Assembly: GCA_902806565.1 (NCBI GenBank)
Contig: CADCXA010000042.1
Span: forward strand, 186,001-250,000
Direction of reading: 5' to 3'
Length of the DNA stretch: 64,000 nucleotides
DNA from: Hypoxylon rubiginosum
Lineage: Eukaryota > Ascomycota > Sordariomycetes > Xylariales > Hypoxylaceae
A model generated the notes under the pieces. It was not told the origin of the DNA. It worked only from the letters and a program-made list of their open reading frames with translations, and did not search any database. Positions 9,561 to 20,512 of the stretch are shown here, one piece after another (the stretch's first letter is position 1; every line of letters starts with the position of its first letter). Made by a program: the position numbers and the translations under genes.

Positions 9561-9928
9561 AAGTGGTAGGATAATAATATCGATTTGGGGTGCCATTTTT
9601 AGCGGTCCAGACGTACTATTTTTTGCAACGTTTAAAATGTAGCTTCTTAAAAACGGATGTCAGCTACGTACTGTACGTAGCAGCGTATTAAACGATCTGG
9701 TCCTTTTCGCTTGTGCTTATACTATATGCATAAGTGATGGTACATACATAACATATATGTAGAGCTAATAATAGTAATGCATTTATGCAACAGAAATGAC
9801 GTAGCCCCCCTCCCCTGCGCCGCATAGCTATGGCATAGGTAGCCTCTATAAGGATGCCTCACCCCGATGCTACTTAAGTAAACCTCGATCTCTCTCTCCT
9901 TTGCGCAGCATTTAACGCAAATGACAAG
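9561..9928. other. Intergenic region between the AT block and the first gene
   Basis: Normal composition resumes here. It contains a perfect 9-1-9 inverted repeat at 9663-9681 and the leader of the gene at 9929. I see no further gene. Confidence 0.6.
9663..9681. repeat. 19-bp inverted repeat (9 + 1 + 9)
   Basis: GCTACGTAC, one T, GTACGTAGC: arms are perfectly complementary. It lies within 200 bp of the edge of the AT-saturated block. Confidence 0.8.
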
Positions 9929-10489
9929 ATGACGTCGCACAGCAATGCGGAACAGGAGGAGTATTCCGATGTGGAAGAGCATATGGACAGCGATGTGGAT
10001 GAGGAGGAGATGAAGAGGTTCTTTTCGACGACGTACGAGCGCGGCTCGAGGGAGCCCATGAAGAAGCCTTTCACAGCACTTTGGGGTCTGCCGATCAGCG
10101 ATGCAGACGTGGAAAAGCTCAAAGTCGGGTTCAGATCTCGAAGCATGGACGATAAATGGGACATGCTGATCGAGGATCCGGACGAAAACGGCAACATATC
10201 TCTCCATATCATTCGAAGCTGGTTACAGGAGGAGTGCTATATATTTCACATTGTTCCGAAACCCAGCGACGATGGTGGCAGGAGTGCAAAGATCGAAAGC
10301 ATCACCTGGGAAGGGAACAAGTCTGGATTACAATGCGATGCAGAGCAGGCCAAGAAGGAAGCTGTGATTCTGGCCAGAGGCCACCTCCACTGCGAGTTTG
10401 AGGCGCTCCCGCACTACCCGTCCTCGGTGTTTTGGGCTTCTAGTGCTTATAAGAAGCTGGACGTGGAACAGGTTACTAACCCCTCCTGA
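9929..10489 (+). CDS. Uncharacterised acidic protein, 186 aa
   Basis: A single-exon ORF beginning MTSHSNAEQEEYSDVEE. The first 35 residues are strongly acidic (EEYSDVEEHMDSDVDEEEMK). The rest is mixed and globular looking, with WDMLIEDPDENG (about 77-88), IIRSWLQEECYIFHIVP and a C-terminal SSVFWASSAYKKLD. No signal peptide, membrane helix or catalytic motif is recognisable. The ATG follows a typical leader (CAAG-ATG, A at -3). I do not recognise the family. The reading is supported by length, amino-acid composition and start context only. It is the gene nearest the RIP block and overlaps by 14 bp the possible gene on the other strand. Confidence 0.65.
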   Translation: MTSHSNAEQEEYSDVEEHMDSDVDEEEMKRFFSTTYERGSREPMKKPFTALWGLPISDADVEKLKVGFRSRSMDDKWDMLIEDPDENGNISLHIIRSWLQEECYIFHIVPKPSDDGGRSAKIESITWEGNKSGLQCDAEQAKKEAVILARGHLHCEFEALPHYPSSVFWASSAYKKLDVEQVTNPS

Positions 10490-10788
10490 AGGCCATCCGG
10501 CCCGATGGGTTGATAAAGTAAACGTAGACGTTGCCGGGGGATTTGGCACCTACTACGGCGACTCGCTTATGGGTCGTGGTCGACACCCATGGATCATGCT
10601 CTCCCAAAAGCTCCTTGACATGGTCAATGGCGGAGCCGTCCCCGTTAGGGTCCATGGCGAGCATGCCTCCATCGGCTTCGATCTCCTCTGGCGAGCGAAA
10701 ATCCATGCAGAAGAGATTAGCAGCCAAAGCAAAGCCTAGTAGCACCAGGAAAGGAAACGAAGTACACGAGACGAGAGCGGCCGAACAT
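10476..10788 (-). pseudogene. Possible small secreted protein with frameshifted signal peptide
   Basis: On the minus strand an ATG at 10788 (context TCAAA-ATG, after a CT-rich leader at about 10800-10870 typical of fungal promoters) starts MFGRSRLVYFVSF, but that frame ends at 10717-10719. A second frame, one base away, carries LVLLGFALAANLFCMDF and continues as a plausible protein (EEIEADGG, HDPWVSTTTHKRVAVVGAK, NVYVYFINPSGR) to a stop at 10476. The second frame has no ATG before its hydrophobic stretch; its first ATG would give only 76 residues without the signal. Shifting frame between about 10720 and 10788 would give a normal signal peptide plus an approximately 78-residue mature part. 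It may be a real gene with an assembly indel, a decayed gene, or chance. Confidence 0.4.
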
Positions 10789-10943
10789 TTTGAGCTGATT
10801 TGCTTTGCTAGCTGCAAACGTCGAAGAGATGAGAGAGGCTCAGAGAAAGAAAGGGGCTTGGAGAGTTGAGAGGTTGTCAAGATGAGATAGATGGCTTGGT
10901 TTGTAGATTGTAAGCGTTCCAAGTCATAGAGTAGTAATGGCAA

Positions 10944-12091
10944 CTTCTTATATGCTCCGGTATCTCAGTTAAATGTCAAAGAGTTGACAAAGAGTCGGAA
11001 AGTTACAGAGGCATGGAGAGATTGTAATGTACCCAAACCGTAGGTACCTACCTAGGATGGTAATGTTTGATGGGAAGGATCAAGAGGAATAAGCACGTTA
11101 CTTGCCTTAGCCGGGATCAATTGTATTGAGCTATTACACTTTATTACACTTGCTTGCCGATCAACTCCTCGGCCCCTGGCACCGCCGGGGCATGAGGTCG
11201 TGATCGCATCGGTTGACGGAGGCGGGCAAGGGCGGGATGAGCCGCATTATGATTGGGTCCACTGGAGAAGCTTAACAAGACTAAAAAAAGCTTTTTTTTT
11301 TTCTAAGAAGGTTCTTTTACAGTAGATAGGGGATCGCCATTTCTGTCAGCCTAGCCGCGGCTCTTTTTTTTCATCCTTCGTGGGGCACAGCTCTGTAAAT
11401 GCGGAGGAGCATCATCAGCAGGGCAGCAGGGTCCGACCTTGACGTCAAAGCTCGCTCGGGAGGAATAACGAGCACGAGAGAAGGATCAATAGGGTCGCAA
11501 ACAAGATTCGTAAGAACTTTAATATTACCTAAGTACATTATAGAGTTGATAATTCCATGTCCATTTTCTGTCTTTGATCGTCAATTGCTATTTTTACTGC
11601 CCTATAGGCCTATTCTCTACTACTCTACACCGATATAGGATTAACGGATCGACGAATTCCTCTTCTATATTTTTTTGGGTTCCATGTTTTGTTGACTACA
11701 ATCACCATGGATGGACGCCAACGCCAGTATCGTCAGGCATCAGGAGGCCATTTCACGGGAGCTGTTATGACGACTTAAACGTCAGTGACGTGTGAGCAAG
11801 AGGCATACTCGACTGGTTTCAGAATCCTCAAGACAAGCTGCTCCATGCATGGCTCCTCGCTGTGACAAACTACCGCGAGCCTAGTCAAGTCGAGGTGCTC
11901 TGGGACTCCCTGCCCTTATTCGAATTATCAATGGGTATAAAGATCATCTCTCTCCAGCTTCCATGATCCAATTCCCACATCATTATCACCACCACTAAAG
12001 CTCCTCATCCAGCTCACCTATACCACTACAAACGTCAAAGTATTTTATTCTGCCTCACAAACCACACCATTACTCCTCTTATTACTCCACC
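10944..12091. other. Intergenic region, promoter of the secreted-protein gene
   Basis: No convincing ORF. It contains AT-, T- and A-runs (about 11281-11380) and, near its end, the TATA-like box and CA-rich leader of the gene at 12092. Confidence 0.6.
11936..11942 (+). promoter_or_regulatory. TATA-like box upstream of the 12092 gene
   Basis: TATAAAG, 150 bp before the ATG at 12092, followed by a CA- and CT-rich leader. Position and sequence fit a core promoter. Confidence 0.5.
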
Positions 12092-12490
12092 ATGAAGTTG
12101 AACGCCGGGTCTCTCTTCTTCCTAAGCATCGCCGCCTTCAGCAGCCTTGCGAGTGCCCAAGCAATCGCCTTCGGCCAGGAACTCCAGGAGGGCGACCAGA
12201 CCAACCACTGGGTCACTTGGATAGACGGGAAAAACGCATGCCCCGGCCAGCAAATCCTCGGCGTTCTCACAAAATCTCCTTGCGACCAGCCTTTCAACTT
12301 CGGTGAGGTGGAATATACCCTCTCCGGCTGCTCCGGCGAAACGAATTCTCCCCCCACCGTCATCCTCGACTCCGACGGCCTCCAGATCGGCGGATGCACC
12401 ACCGCTCACTCCGGCAACAAGATCAACTGCAAGGATGGCCTCCATGATATCGTCAAGCACGGCACGTGTGTGATAATCAATGGCGTGTAG
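12092..12490 (+). CDS. Small secreted cysteine-containing protein, 132 aa
   Basis: The N-terminus MKLNAGSLFFLSIAAFSSLASAQA is a textbook signal peptide with a likely cleavage after ASA (about residue 22). The mature part of about 110 residues has six cysteines (in ACPG, SPCD, GCSG, GGCT, NCKD and GTCV), an even number fitting three disulfides, and several glycines. There is no membrane helix after the signal. It has one exon, a TATA-like box 150 bp upstream and a canonical leader (CACC-ATG). Such proteins in plant- or insect-associated fungi are often treated as effector candidates, but no specific function can be read from the sequence. A putative AATAAA lies about 330 bp downstream. Confidence 0.8.
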   Translation: MKLNAGSLFFLSIAAFSSLASAQAIAFGQELQEGDQTNHWVTWIDGKNACPGQQILGVLTKSPCDQPFNFGEVEYTLSGCSGETNSPPTVILDSDGLQIGGCTTAHSGNKINCKDGLHDIVKHGTCVIINGV

Positions 12491-14413
12491 GCCGCATCTG
12501 GCAGCATGAGCCTACCATCGTCGGCAACTGGGCGACATTCGAACGCAGGGAGGATCTATGTTTGGGTTTAGATGACAGAAAAATAATTGATCGATGGCTT
12601 CGATTATTGGCGGAAGGAAGTCATCTCTTATCTTTTTATGGCTTCTCTACGAAGCGTTTCCTTTAATTTTCCGGTTTATGTATTTATACCATTCCTCGAG
12701 GGTGGATGTTATATAGGTCTTCTTCTTCGAAAATGAAATATTTTGTGAAGCTTGGTTACTATGTCGTCGAAAACTGTGCCGCAGATGACAGTGCCTTATT
12801 CTCTCTCTCTTAATTCAATAAATGAGCATTGTCTCACAAAAGACCGGTAGCATAGTAGCGACCCCAGGCTAGGAGTCTGCCCGACTTGGGGACTTGGAAC
12901 CTTTAACAGACACTCCAGTTGCTAGGATATCCGAGTCTATGCATGCCAATCGCTCCTGAGGCGACCCATGTACAATGCAGCGGACTATGCCCTAGATCTT
13001 GCCTGATAACTGCTCGACTATCAACCAGCTGCGATCGAACCTGGCTTCTGATGTCTTGCAGCTTTCCGGGTCAACCAGCCTCTCTAGAGGCTCGGAGCGT
13101 CGTCATCTAACGTCCTCAAAGAGAACCTGTGGAAACGAGTTTTGATGCAGTTAGAGGTACGTTGGTTCTTCATACGTTCGTGACGGTAAGATGCAGAGTC
13201 AGAAGCCAAATAGGTAGCCGACTGAATACCGATAAAACGGCATATCTTGCTGCTATCTAAGGCCAGAGGCTGCAATTTACGTGCGATAGTTGGCTGTATC
13301 AAGGCTTCTGAGGATACTATGTTTACCTAGCATCCTTTCAGGCGTGGAAAAGGGACGAAGCGAATTTGTCTTCTCGAACTTCCATCGTCATCAAACGATA
13401 GCGGGGGTCCCACTAAAAGCATGCCGGAGATGTGGGAGCCAGGGAACTAGGGGGGGATCCTCTTAGACTGTTTCTCAGCCCGAAGACCCGGAACCCACCG
13501 AACTGTCAACCTAATTCAGCTGATGTTTCTAGTCCTTAGGACCTCCAGGTTCCTCTTGAGCAACACTTTACATGTAAGAGTGGATAGCCGAGGATTTTGC
13601 TACCATTTAGACGTGTCTTGAACAAGTGTTTTAAAATTCGTAAAAAGGTGGTAAAAAGGGGATAATAGAAGATGTTTGTTGCTTTGTCTACATATGTCAC
13701 CCACATATGTCACCCACCTTGTAGGTATATTCCTCTTATCCGGATGTGTACCTAAGGTTGTGTCGGTGATACCCCGTACAAGTGTTTGTTAGCAGCTGGC
13801 ATTTCTTTATGGAATATGCAATGCACTGACTGAATGGCAGGATGGAAAGTCAATATGTGGGACCGGATTCAACGACTATCTGGGGCCGGTGTATTACCAC
13901 TTGCCAGCAGCCCACTTTACAGTTGCCAAGTGTCATGTGTCTGTGCTTTTCATATGATTTGTGGCTTATTTGTATGTATCCTTGGTGCAAATTTTACCAC
14001 GGTGGTACATTAGTCAGGGCCAGCTTGAGCCGTTTGCGCCCCGTGATTAGATCATTGGATACCTAAGGTACCTATGCGTGGCTAGACCTGACTTACGTTA
14101 GCAGCTAGCAAAGTATACGCTAGCTGGGTGCACAGGGCAGTCGGACAGTGAATGGCCCTTGATGTTCCTTGACGCCTTGACGCAGTAGCCTACGACTTGT
14201 CTCAATTCTCTTTCTACAACTGCTACATCGCCATCAACGCCAACGGCCTCTGTTCCTTTTTACATCGTCGGAATCCCATACTTTTCGCCCTCAACAAACT
14301 TACATTCATCCATCCTGCCTCAGCTCAATAAAAGGCTCCTCTTCGCTTATCAGTGTCTGCTTCTTCTGAGCCCCTTGTTGTCTTGTTAAGGCAGCGCATT
14401 CCCATCCGTCAAG
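12491..14413. other. Intergenic region, no gene seen
   Basis: Only short, unsupported ORFs. It contains a small tandem duplication, ACATATGTCACCC twice at 13690-13715. The last 250 bp, with CT-rich tracts, is the presumed promoter and leader of YPT1. Confidence 0.6.
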
Positions 14414-15521
14414 ATGAATCCCGAGTAGTCAGTTCAGCCCCGTACATCAGTCGCCCAGCGACAGCAGCATTCGCGATGATGCTAACTTTGAATCCTAGTG
14501 TTTACCCCTCGCCCTACCTCTCGAATTCTTGTTTCCTTTTCAAATCCATCACCAAAATCCACCATCACCCAAGACCCAACTCAGAGCATCGCAATAAATA
14601 TATCCAATCATGGCGCTATACAACGGCCTCCAGCCTGCGAGCCAAGCCAAGCTGGACGAGATTCTGAATCTTCCTTCAGCACCGCTAACCTATCGTCGTC
14701 GCAGATACGATTATCTCTTCAAGCTCCTCCTCATCGGAGATTCCGGTGTTGGAAAGTCTTGCCTTCTCTTGCGATTCGCCGATGATACCTACACCGAGTC
14801 GTACATCTCCACCATCGGTGTTGACTTCGTATGCTGCGACCCTTTAGAGAGATCATTTTCGCCACAGATATGCTAACCATACGCAGAAAATCCGAACCAT
14901 CGAGTTGGATGGCAAGACGGTCAAGCTGCAGATTGTATGGATGAACCCCCAAGTTCGCGGACCCCTTCTCCCGATACCTTTTACTTACTAGAGAATAGTG
15001 GGACACCGCTGGTCAAGAGCGATTCCGAACCATCACTTCATCCTACTACCGCGGTGCTCACGGTATCTGCGTCGTCTACGATGTCACCGACATGGACAGC
15101 TTCAACAACGTCAAGCAGTGGCTACAGGAAATCGACCGATATGCCACCGAGGGCGTTAACAAGCTCCTCGTAGGCAACAAGAGCGATATGTCGGACAAGA
15201 AGGTTGTCGAGTACACGGTCGCAAAGGTACGGTGTTCCATAATTGCGCCGATGCTAGAGCCTTGTGGGGCAAATGGTTATTTAGGCAGCCCACTTCAATC
15301 AGCGTTACTAACTAGATATATAGGAATTCGCTGACAGCCTCGGTATCCCGTTCCTCGAGACGTCGGCCAAGAATGCCTCTAACGTCGAGCAAGCTTTCTT
15401 GACTATGGCCCGACAAATCAAGGAGCGCATGGGAAACCAGAACACCACGAACACCAAGCCTGGTGTTCAGGTTGGCCCGGGACAGAGCGTGTCCAACTCG
15501 TCCAGCGGCGGCTGCTGCTAA
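14414..15521 (+). CDS. YPT1: Rab GTPase Ypt1/Rab1, 202 aa, five exons
   Basis: Small GTPase controlling ER-to-Golgi traffic and autophagy, membrane-anchored by prenylation of the C-terminal CC. Exons: 14414-14424, 14705-14828, 14887-14934, 14999-15226, 15324-15521 (609 nt). Exon 1 encodes only MNPE; the codon for E is split. Visible motifs: P-loop GDSGVGKS, switch I with STIGVDF, WDTAGQE (exon 4 start), NKSD, ETSAK, and C-terminus SSGGCC. The start is chosen because fungal Ypt1 proteins begin MNPEYDYLFK and the GTAGTC donor and CGCAG acceptor restore exactly that. Intron 1 is 280 nt, much longer than the others (58, 64 and 97 nt). An in-frame ATG at 14610 inside intron 1 could give an N-terminally extended form. 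Confidence 0.97.
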
Positions 15522-17151
15522 AGCGGCAAATCATGATACCCTCGTACACCGGCACCCTCACATCCATTTTGATTTCCAGAGACGGACTAGCAGTAAAGGC
15601 GTGCATATGGACAGGATGGCAAGGTTGAGGAATGTGTTTGCTTTTCGCTTTTGATCGCGGATAGGTGAAATGAACCTACCTTACTTGGATCCTACCCAAT
15701 CGCCGAAACCGTCCACCGAATCTTTCTACGGAAACGCAGCAGCAGTTATGGCATGTGAGGCCGGTTCATCTAATGGTTCGAGGAGGTTTTGCGAGCAGGC
15801 CCTCTTCATCAGGTTGTTACGTATTAATGCGATTTTCTCTCATGACTCCCTCCAGGCGTAGCCTGTTTGTATTAGATTTTTCCCGCGTGGTTTGTTGTTT
15901 CTAGAGCTTCTATTGGCATTTCTGCGAATGGACATGCCAATTTTTCTACGTTCCGTGTGTGTATTTTCCCCGCTCGTTTCAAGGGGAGGCTTTCGAGAGG
16001 AGTGACAGACGACGGACAAGACACGGGAAAAGGAAGACGGACGTTTTTCCTCGTTCATCATCTGATGTCGCCACGCTCTCGTTCCTTCGTTCTAGTGTAA
16101 CGCATTCTTTGCAAATCATGGGCTACATAATCATACAAACTTGTGCACGAAAATCCCAGTATCCATGAGTGATTCCCGTAGTGATATGTACTGAGCGATT
16201 TGCTGCCTAGAGCTATATTATATACATCATACATCCTAGGGCATACGTGATGTGTGGTAACTTTCATCCCAGTTTCATCTAGCGAACCGAGAAGGGTGAC
16301 TTCGAGGACCTAGTAGATTTGACGCTATCTTACCTGTCTACTTTTGCGACAGATAAGACATAATTACGTTGACAGTCAAGACATCTAGATGCTACGGATA
16401 TCGTATAATCAATGCATGTCTATGATAGACGGCTGACTCAATGTAGCAGTAGAAAATGATACCAGCAGATTTGCCTATCTCCCGAACAATACGCACTATC
16501 TAGACCAGAATTATAGGGGCGTTGGCAGATATGACTGCTGGCTTCAGTTACTACTGTGAGTACCTCGCGGCTCTGACTGTATATATACAATAACTCAACA
16601 CAATGTTTCTTCTAGACACTAACCACAATACCCACAATACCCACGACGAGAGAAGGTCATGATCTATATATCCAGCCCGCACAAGCTTGAAAATCATACC
16701 GGGGGAGTGATTCAAACTGACCTCGCACTTGATAAGTAGGTACATACCTAACCTACACCCATACTTGTCTCACCAATTCGATCATATATTTCATAATCTG
16801 TACAAAAGAAGAATCGAAGTACCGCACCACAAAACCATCGCCGATAATCATAGTCATAATTTCCTTTCCATTCACTCATCCCCTGAATGCCTAAGCTAGC
16901 CACACCATATTCTTCTTTTTTCTCTCGTCCGTTACAACTAAAAGGTCTCGTGCGCTCCGGGAATAAACAATACGCAATACAATACGAGATACAAGGGCCC
17001 TCATACATAAACACTTTAGGTAGGCAGTAGGAGCACCTCCCCAGGTCCTCGAATCCAAAGACTTGTAGAATAAAACCGATACACGAAGAAATATTGCACA
17101 CAGCCACATTCCGGGGGAGGTAGGCAGTAGACAGACAAAAAGTAAAGCAAC
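15522..17151. other. Intergenic region between convergent genes
   Basis: Three-prime ends of YPT1 (plus) and of the large minus-strand gene face each other. Only short, low-quality ORFs occur. No RNA gene or repeat is recognised. Confidence 0.6.
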
Positions 17152-20100
17152 TCAAGTCGCGAGACCCAGCCACTTGAGCGCCTTCCGGCTGTTGCCCTTC
17201 CTCGGGCCGCCCTCCCGCCCGTACAGGGGCATGTACTTGCGCTCCTCGGCCGAGAACCCGTAGTCGTCCTCGTAGTCCTCGTCGTCCCATAAGCCCTGGT
17301 ACGCCACCGCCGCGTCCGACGGGGCAGCAGCAGCAGAAGCAGCTGCTGCCTCCTTGCCGAGTATGTGCTTCAGCCGGTTCCGCTGGCTCCGCATCGTCCG
17401 CGCCGTCCGGCTGCTGCGGATCGTCTCCGATAGGGACCCCCGCGACGACTTTAGGGGAGACGACTCGTTTTGCTGCTGCTGCTGCTGCTGCTGCTGAAGC
17501 TGCGCCGATTCGCGCCTCCTATGGTGTCGCGAAGGCACGGGCGGTGGCGGCGGCGTGGTGCGGCTGGTGTCCACGTGCTCGGTGGATGATGTCTCAAACC
17601 CCATCATGACGGCCGCGTCGGCGAGCGGCGCGTATTGCTGCGCTGGATTAATAAGTGGCGTCTGCGCTAGCGGTCTGCTCTGGGGTGACGATTGACTGCT
17701 CTTGTTATTGTTGCTGTTATTAGAGGCTCGCTTCGGCTGCTCTCCCTGATGGTGGTCGATCTGGATCGAGGAGCGGATGGCCGCGCCTTCCGGGATGTAG
17801 AACGTCGACACGTCGATAAGGATCTTCCAGACCGTCGAGATCAGCCGGGCGATCTCAGACTCGTTCGCCGACGACGTCAGGATGTAGTTGGCCTTGGAGA
17901 AGGGCGGTGGAGACGTCTCGCCCTGCTTCGCGCCGCCCGTAGGTGAGAGGAGGGTCGCACCTGACTTAGTGCCGTTCACAGACAATATGCCTGTTTTGGA
18001 ATTGGTACGCGTGTGTGCGTGCGTTCGTGGCGAGGTTTTGGTTGCCTTGGGCTCATCTATTTCTGCATCCAGGACTCCTGCGACTCTTAGAAGGTCTACG
18101 CCTACCAGCCGCTGCAGCGACAGGACAGTCGACAAGTGTTCCGGAGGATACTCTAGCAGAAGAAACCGCGTTGCGGAGTGGGCAGCCAGGTACGTTTCCA
18201 GGTGCGGTATTATCAATGTCGCCAAAAGCAGCGGGTTGGTAAAGGGGTTGTCTTGGGTCTGGTTCGCCAAGGGCTGCGAAGTGAAAGCTTGCATAGCACT
18301 CGCGATGAGAAACCTTTGCCATACAGTTAGTAAGATACCTCAGGAGCTAGCTAGGACCACGATTTTCTTACCTCAGATCTAGTCTTCCGCTCCGAGTTAC
18401 GCCATTCGGCTTTGTGCCGAGTTTCTCCAACGAGCCGCTAATGGCACCGATGAATTCCTTGTCGACGCCTTTCTGCGCGCCAATAGCGAGAATGAGGTCG
18501 ACCTTGCTCTTTCGCTTTATGACCGTGCCGGAGTCTGACTCCCGAAACACGGGCTTCCAAAGGCTGCTCAGCTCGGGAAGCAGAGGGAAGTTGAATTGGT
18601 GATACCCTACATCCGCCGGCGGGAAATAAATGTTGAGAATGGACCGCAAGGAATTTTGCATACACACGGCTGTTCTGCAGTTTGTCGTCGTGAAATCATG
18701 AAAGCACTTCTCCGGCCTCCTTTCGGTCAGTGGCGGCGTCTGCGCCGGAGTCGGCGGTGTGGAAGGTCTACGATTATTTGCGTGGTGTTCGGACCGCCAC
18801 GCATGGGCAGGGCGGGGATATTTCTCATACGCGAAAGGATCATATTCTTCCGAATTAAGCTGATAAGTGGGAGTCACTTCCGCATGCTGTACGTCGTTCG
18901 TCGGCTCCTTAGAGTCGTGTGACGCCACCCGTCTCTCGCGTGGACTTGGTGTGTTCAGTCCATCGGGATCCTCTTTGGCTTCAGGTCTTACTGGCGGCAT
19001 AGTAATTGGATAGATACCCTCTCGAAAGTCACGGATTGTTGCTTCTAGTTGTAAATCCGGCTTTTCGCCCTTGAAGAGCAATACTAGGTTTTCAGGCATA
19101 GGTAAGACCGTTTCGAATGGATCACAAGGATTAAGTTCAAAACTGGGCTCAAAACGAAGCGACATTGACCCCCCAATACTGGCATCTCGAATTGCTTGAA
19201 TAGGCTCAGGCTCGAGCTCGGGCTCCATAGAAGTACTCTGATCCACGTAATTATTGATGGGATTCGTGCCACGGTCGACATAACTCGAAGGCCTCGGGAG
19301 TGTTTTGTTCAACTTGAGCGGAGGCGGAGGACCACGTCTCGTGGTACTCCTATTCGGTGTGCTGAAAGTCGGTCTCGGGATTTCACTGAAGAATTTGGAT
19401 CGGACCATAGGCTTGCCTCGATAGTTTATTCCGCTTTGGGGCCTCGAACGGGGAGGCTCTGGGAAACTGCACAGTAAAATATCTTGGTTGCGAATAGCGC
19501 TGGCGTAAATTCGGTCGACTGATCTAGTTTGTCTATGAGAAGCGGTTGAAGCCGTAGATCGAACATTAATCGCGAATGCTTCACGTATTGCTGGCGTATT
19601 AGGTGCCGACTCGAACCCGAAGGAACGCGAGCTTGACAAGTCGATGCTCGCAAGCGATAGTTGGCTTCTAGAAAATTCATCTCCAGAACAACTTGGAGAA
19701 CTCGGCAGATCATTGAATCTGGGTATTCGGAATCCAACCAAATCTAGCATCTGCCGATCATCTTTTCGTGAATCTCGGGTAGTATGGCTGCGGCGGGGGC
19801 TCAGTGGTAGATCTGAGTCATGGCGATTTCTCCTCTCCTCTCGACGAGCCCCGAAGACATAAAAAGGGGCTGCATTCTGAAAATCATCGGCTAGCCGATA
19901 GACCGGTACACTTGTGCTTCGGCGTCGACCCACAGCGGTAAGGTCGATCTCATTATTCGGCTGCAGAAAAGCTGTTTCAAGGTCAAGAGCCTCAGCAGCC
20001 CTCATAGCCGTGGACGCCGGGTCGCTGAAGGTCTCTTCGTCTTGTTCGGTTGGTTGATGACTGACCGTCACAGTCCGCGACGACGCTGATCCCACATCAG

Positions 20101-20512
20101 TCTTGTGCCAATTATATAATCCAGCAACGCCATTGCGAACGAGCGCCTTGAAGATACGCTCGGCCTGTGCAAAATCTTCATCCGTGAGATGCTTGCTAAT
20201 GCCGCTTACACATTCCACCTGTGCACTCGCTGTGCCCCCATTCATAAAGACCAGCCGTTTATTATTCGGCGTGGAGCCTCGTAAGAATGCGCGCGCTATC
20301 TCGTTTCTATCGCTGCATGCTCTATGCACCATTAGAATATGTGTTCGAGCATCGAACGGAACATCTGGGTACTCTCTAATGAAGTGTTGAAGCGGCGGAA
20401 TGATCAGTATATTGGGCGAGTTTGGAAGCAATCGAAGCTGGGTGGATATGGTGTCCTGGGGCCCTTCGAAGGCAACCAAACTGCCATGATAATGAGATAC
20501 TGGACCCATCAT
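17152..20512 (-). CDS. Uncharacterised large protein, 1100 aa, two exons
   Basis: Exons 20512-18372 and 18313-17152 (3303 nt). The 58-nt intron has donor GTAAGA, branch TACTAAC and an AAAG acceptor. Joining restores the frame DLR-FLIASAMQAF and gives continuous hydrophobic helices (LLLATLIIPHLETYLAAH). The N-terminal 150 residues look globular (SPNILIIPPLQHFIREY, THILMVHRACSDRNEIARAF). The middle, about 180-590, is Ser/Pro/Arg-rich and probably disordered. A second folded part runs about 600-830 (CFHDFTTTNCRTAVCMQ, KVDLILAIGAQKGVDKEFIGAISGSLEKLG). The C-terminus has a polyproline run, a polyglutamine tract and an acidic DDEDYEDDYG segment. No catalytic motif is recognised. The architecture of disordered linker plus conserved ends suggests a scaffold or regulatory protein, but that is a guess. 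Confidence 0.85.
17470..17503. repeat. Trinucleotide (TGC/CAG) tract encoding polyglutamine
   Basis: A TGC run on the plus strand (CAG on the coding strand) encodes about ten consecutive glutamines within the C-terminal disordered part of the 1100-aa protein. Such tracts vary in length between isolates. Confidence 0.8.

Noticed and set aside
10398..10739. 113-codon plus-strand ORF
   Set aside because: Overlaps the minus-strand possible secreted-protein gene, which has the CT-rich leader and hydrophobic signal; no independent support.
11051..11056. CCTAGG hexamers as an enriched motif
   Set aside because: The hexamer occurs roughly as often as expected in 64 kb; only the extended 10-mer TACCTAGGTA stands out.
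13000..13060. Possible tRNA B-box words (GGTTCGA-like) here and at 15776
   Set aside because: No acceptor stem, A-box or anticodon arm can be drawn around them; no tRNA gene recognised anywhere in the window.
14610..14876. ATG at 14610 as the main start of YPT1
   Set aside because: The family starts MNPEYDYLFK, which the tiny exon at 14414-14424 supplies exactly; 14610 lies in intron 1. Kept only as an alternative-start finding.
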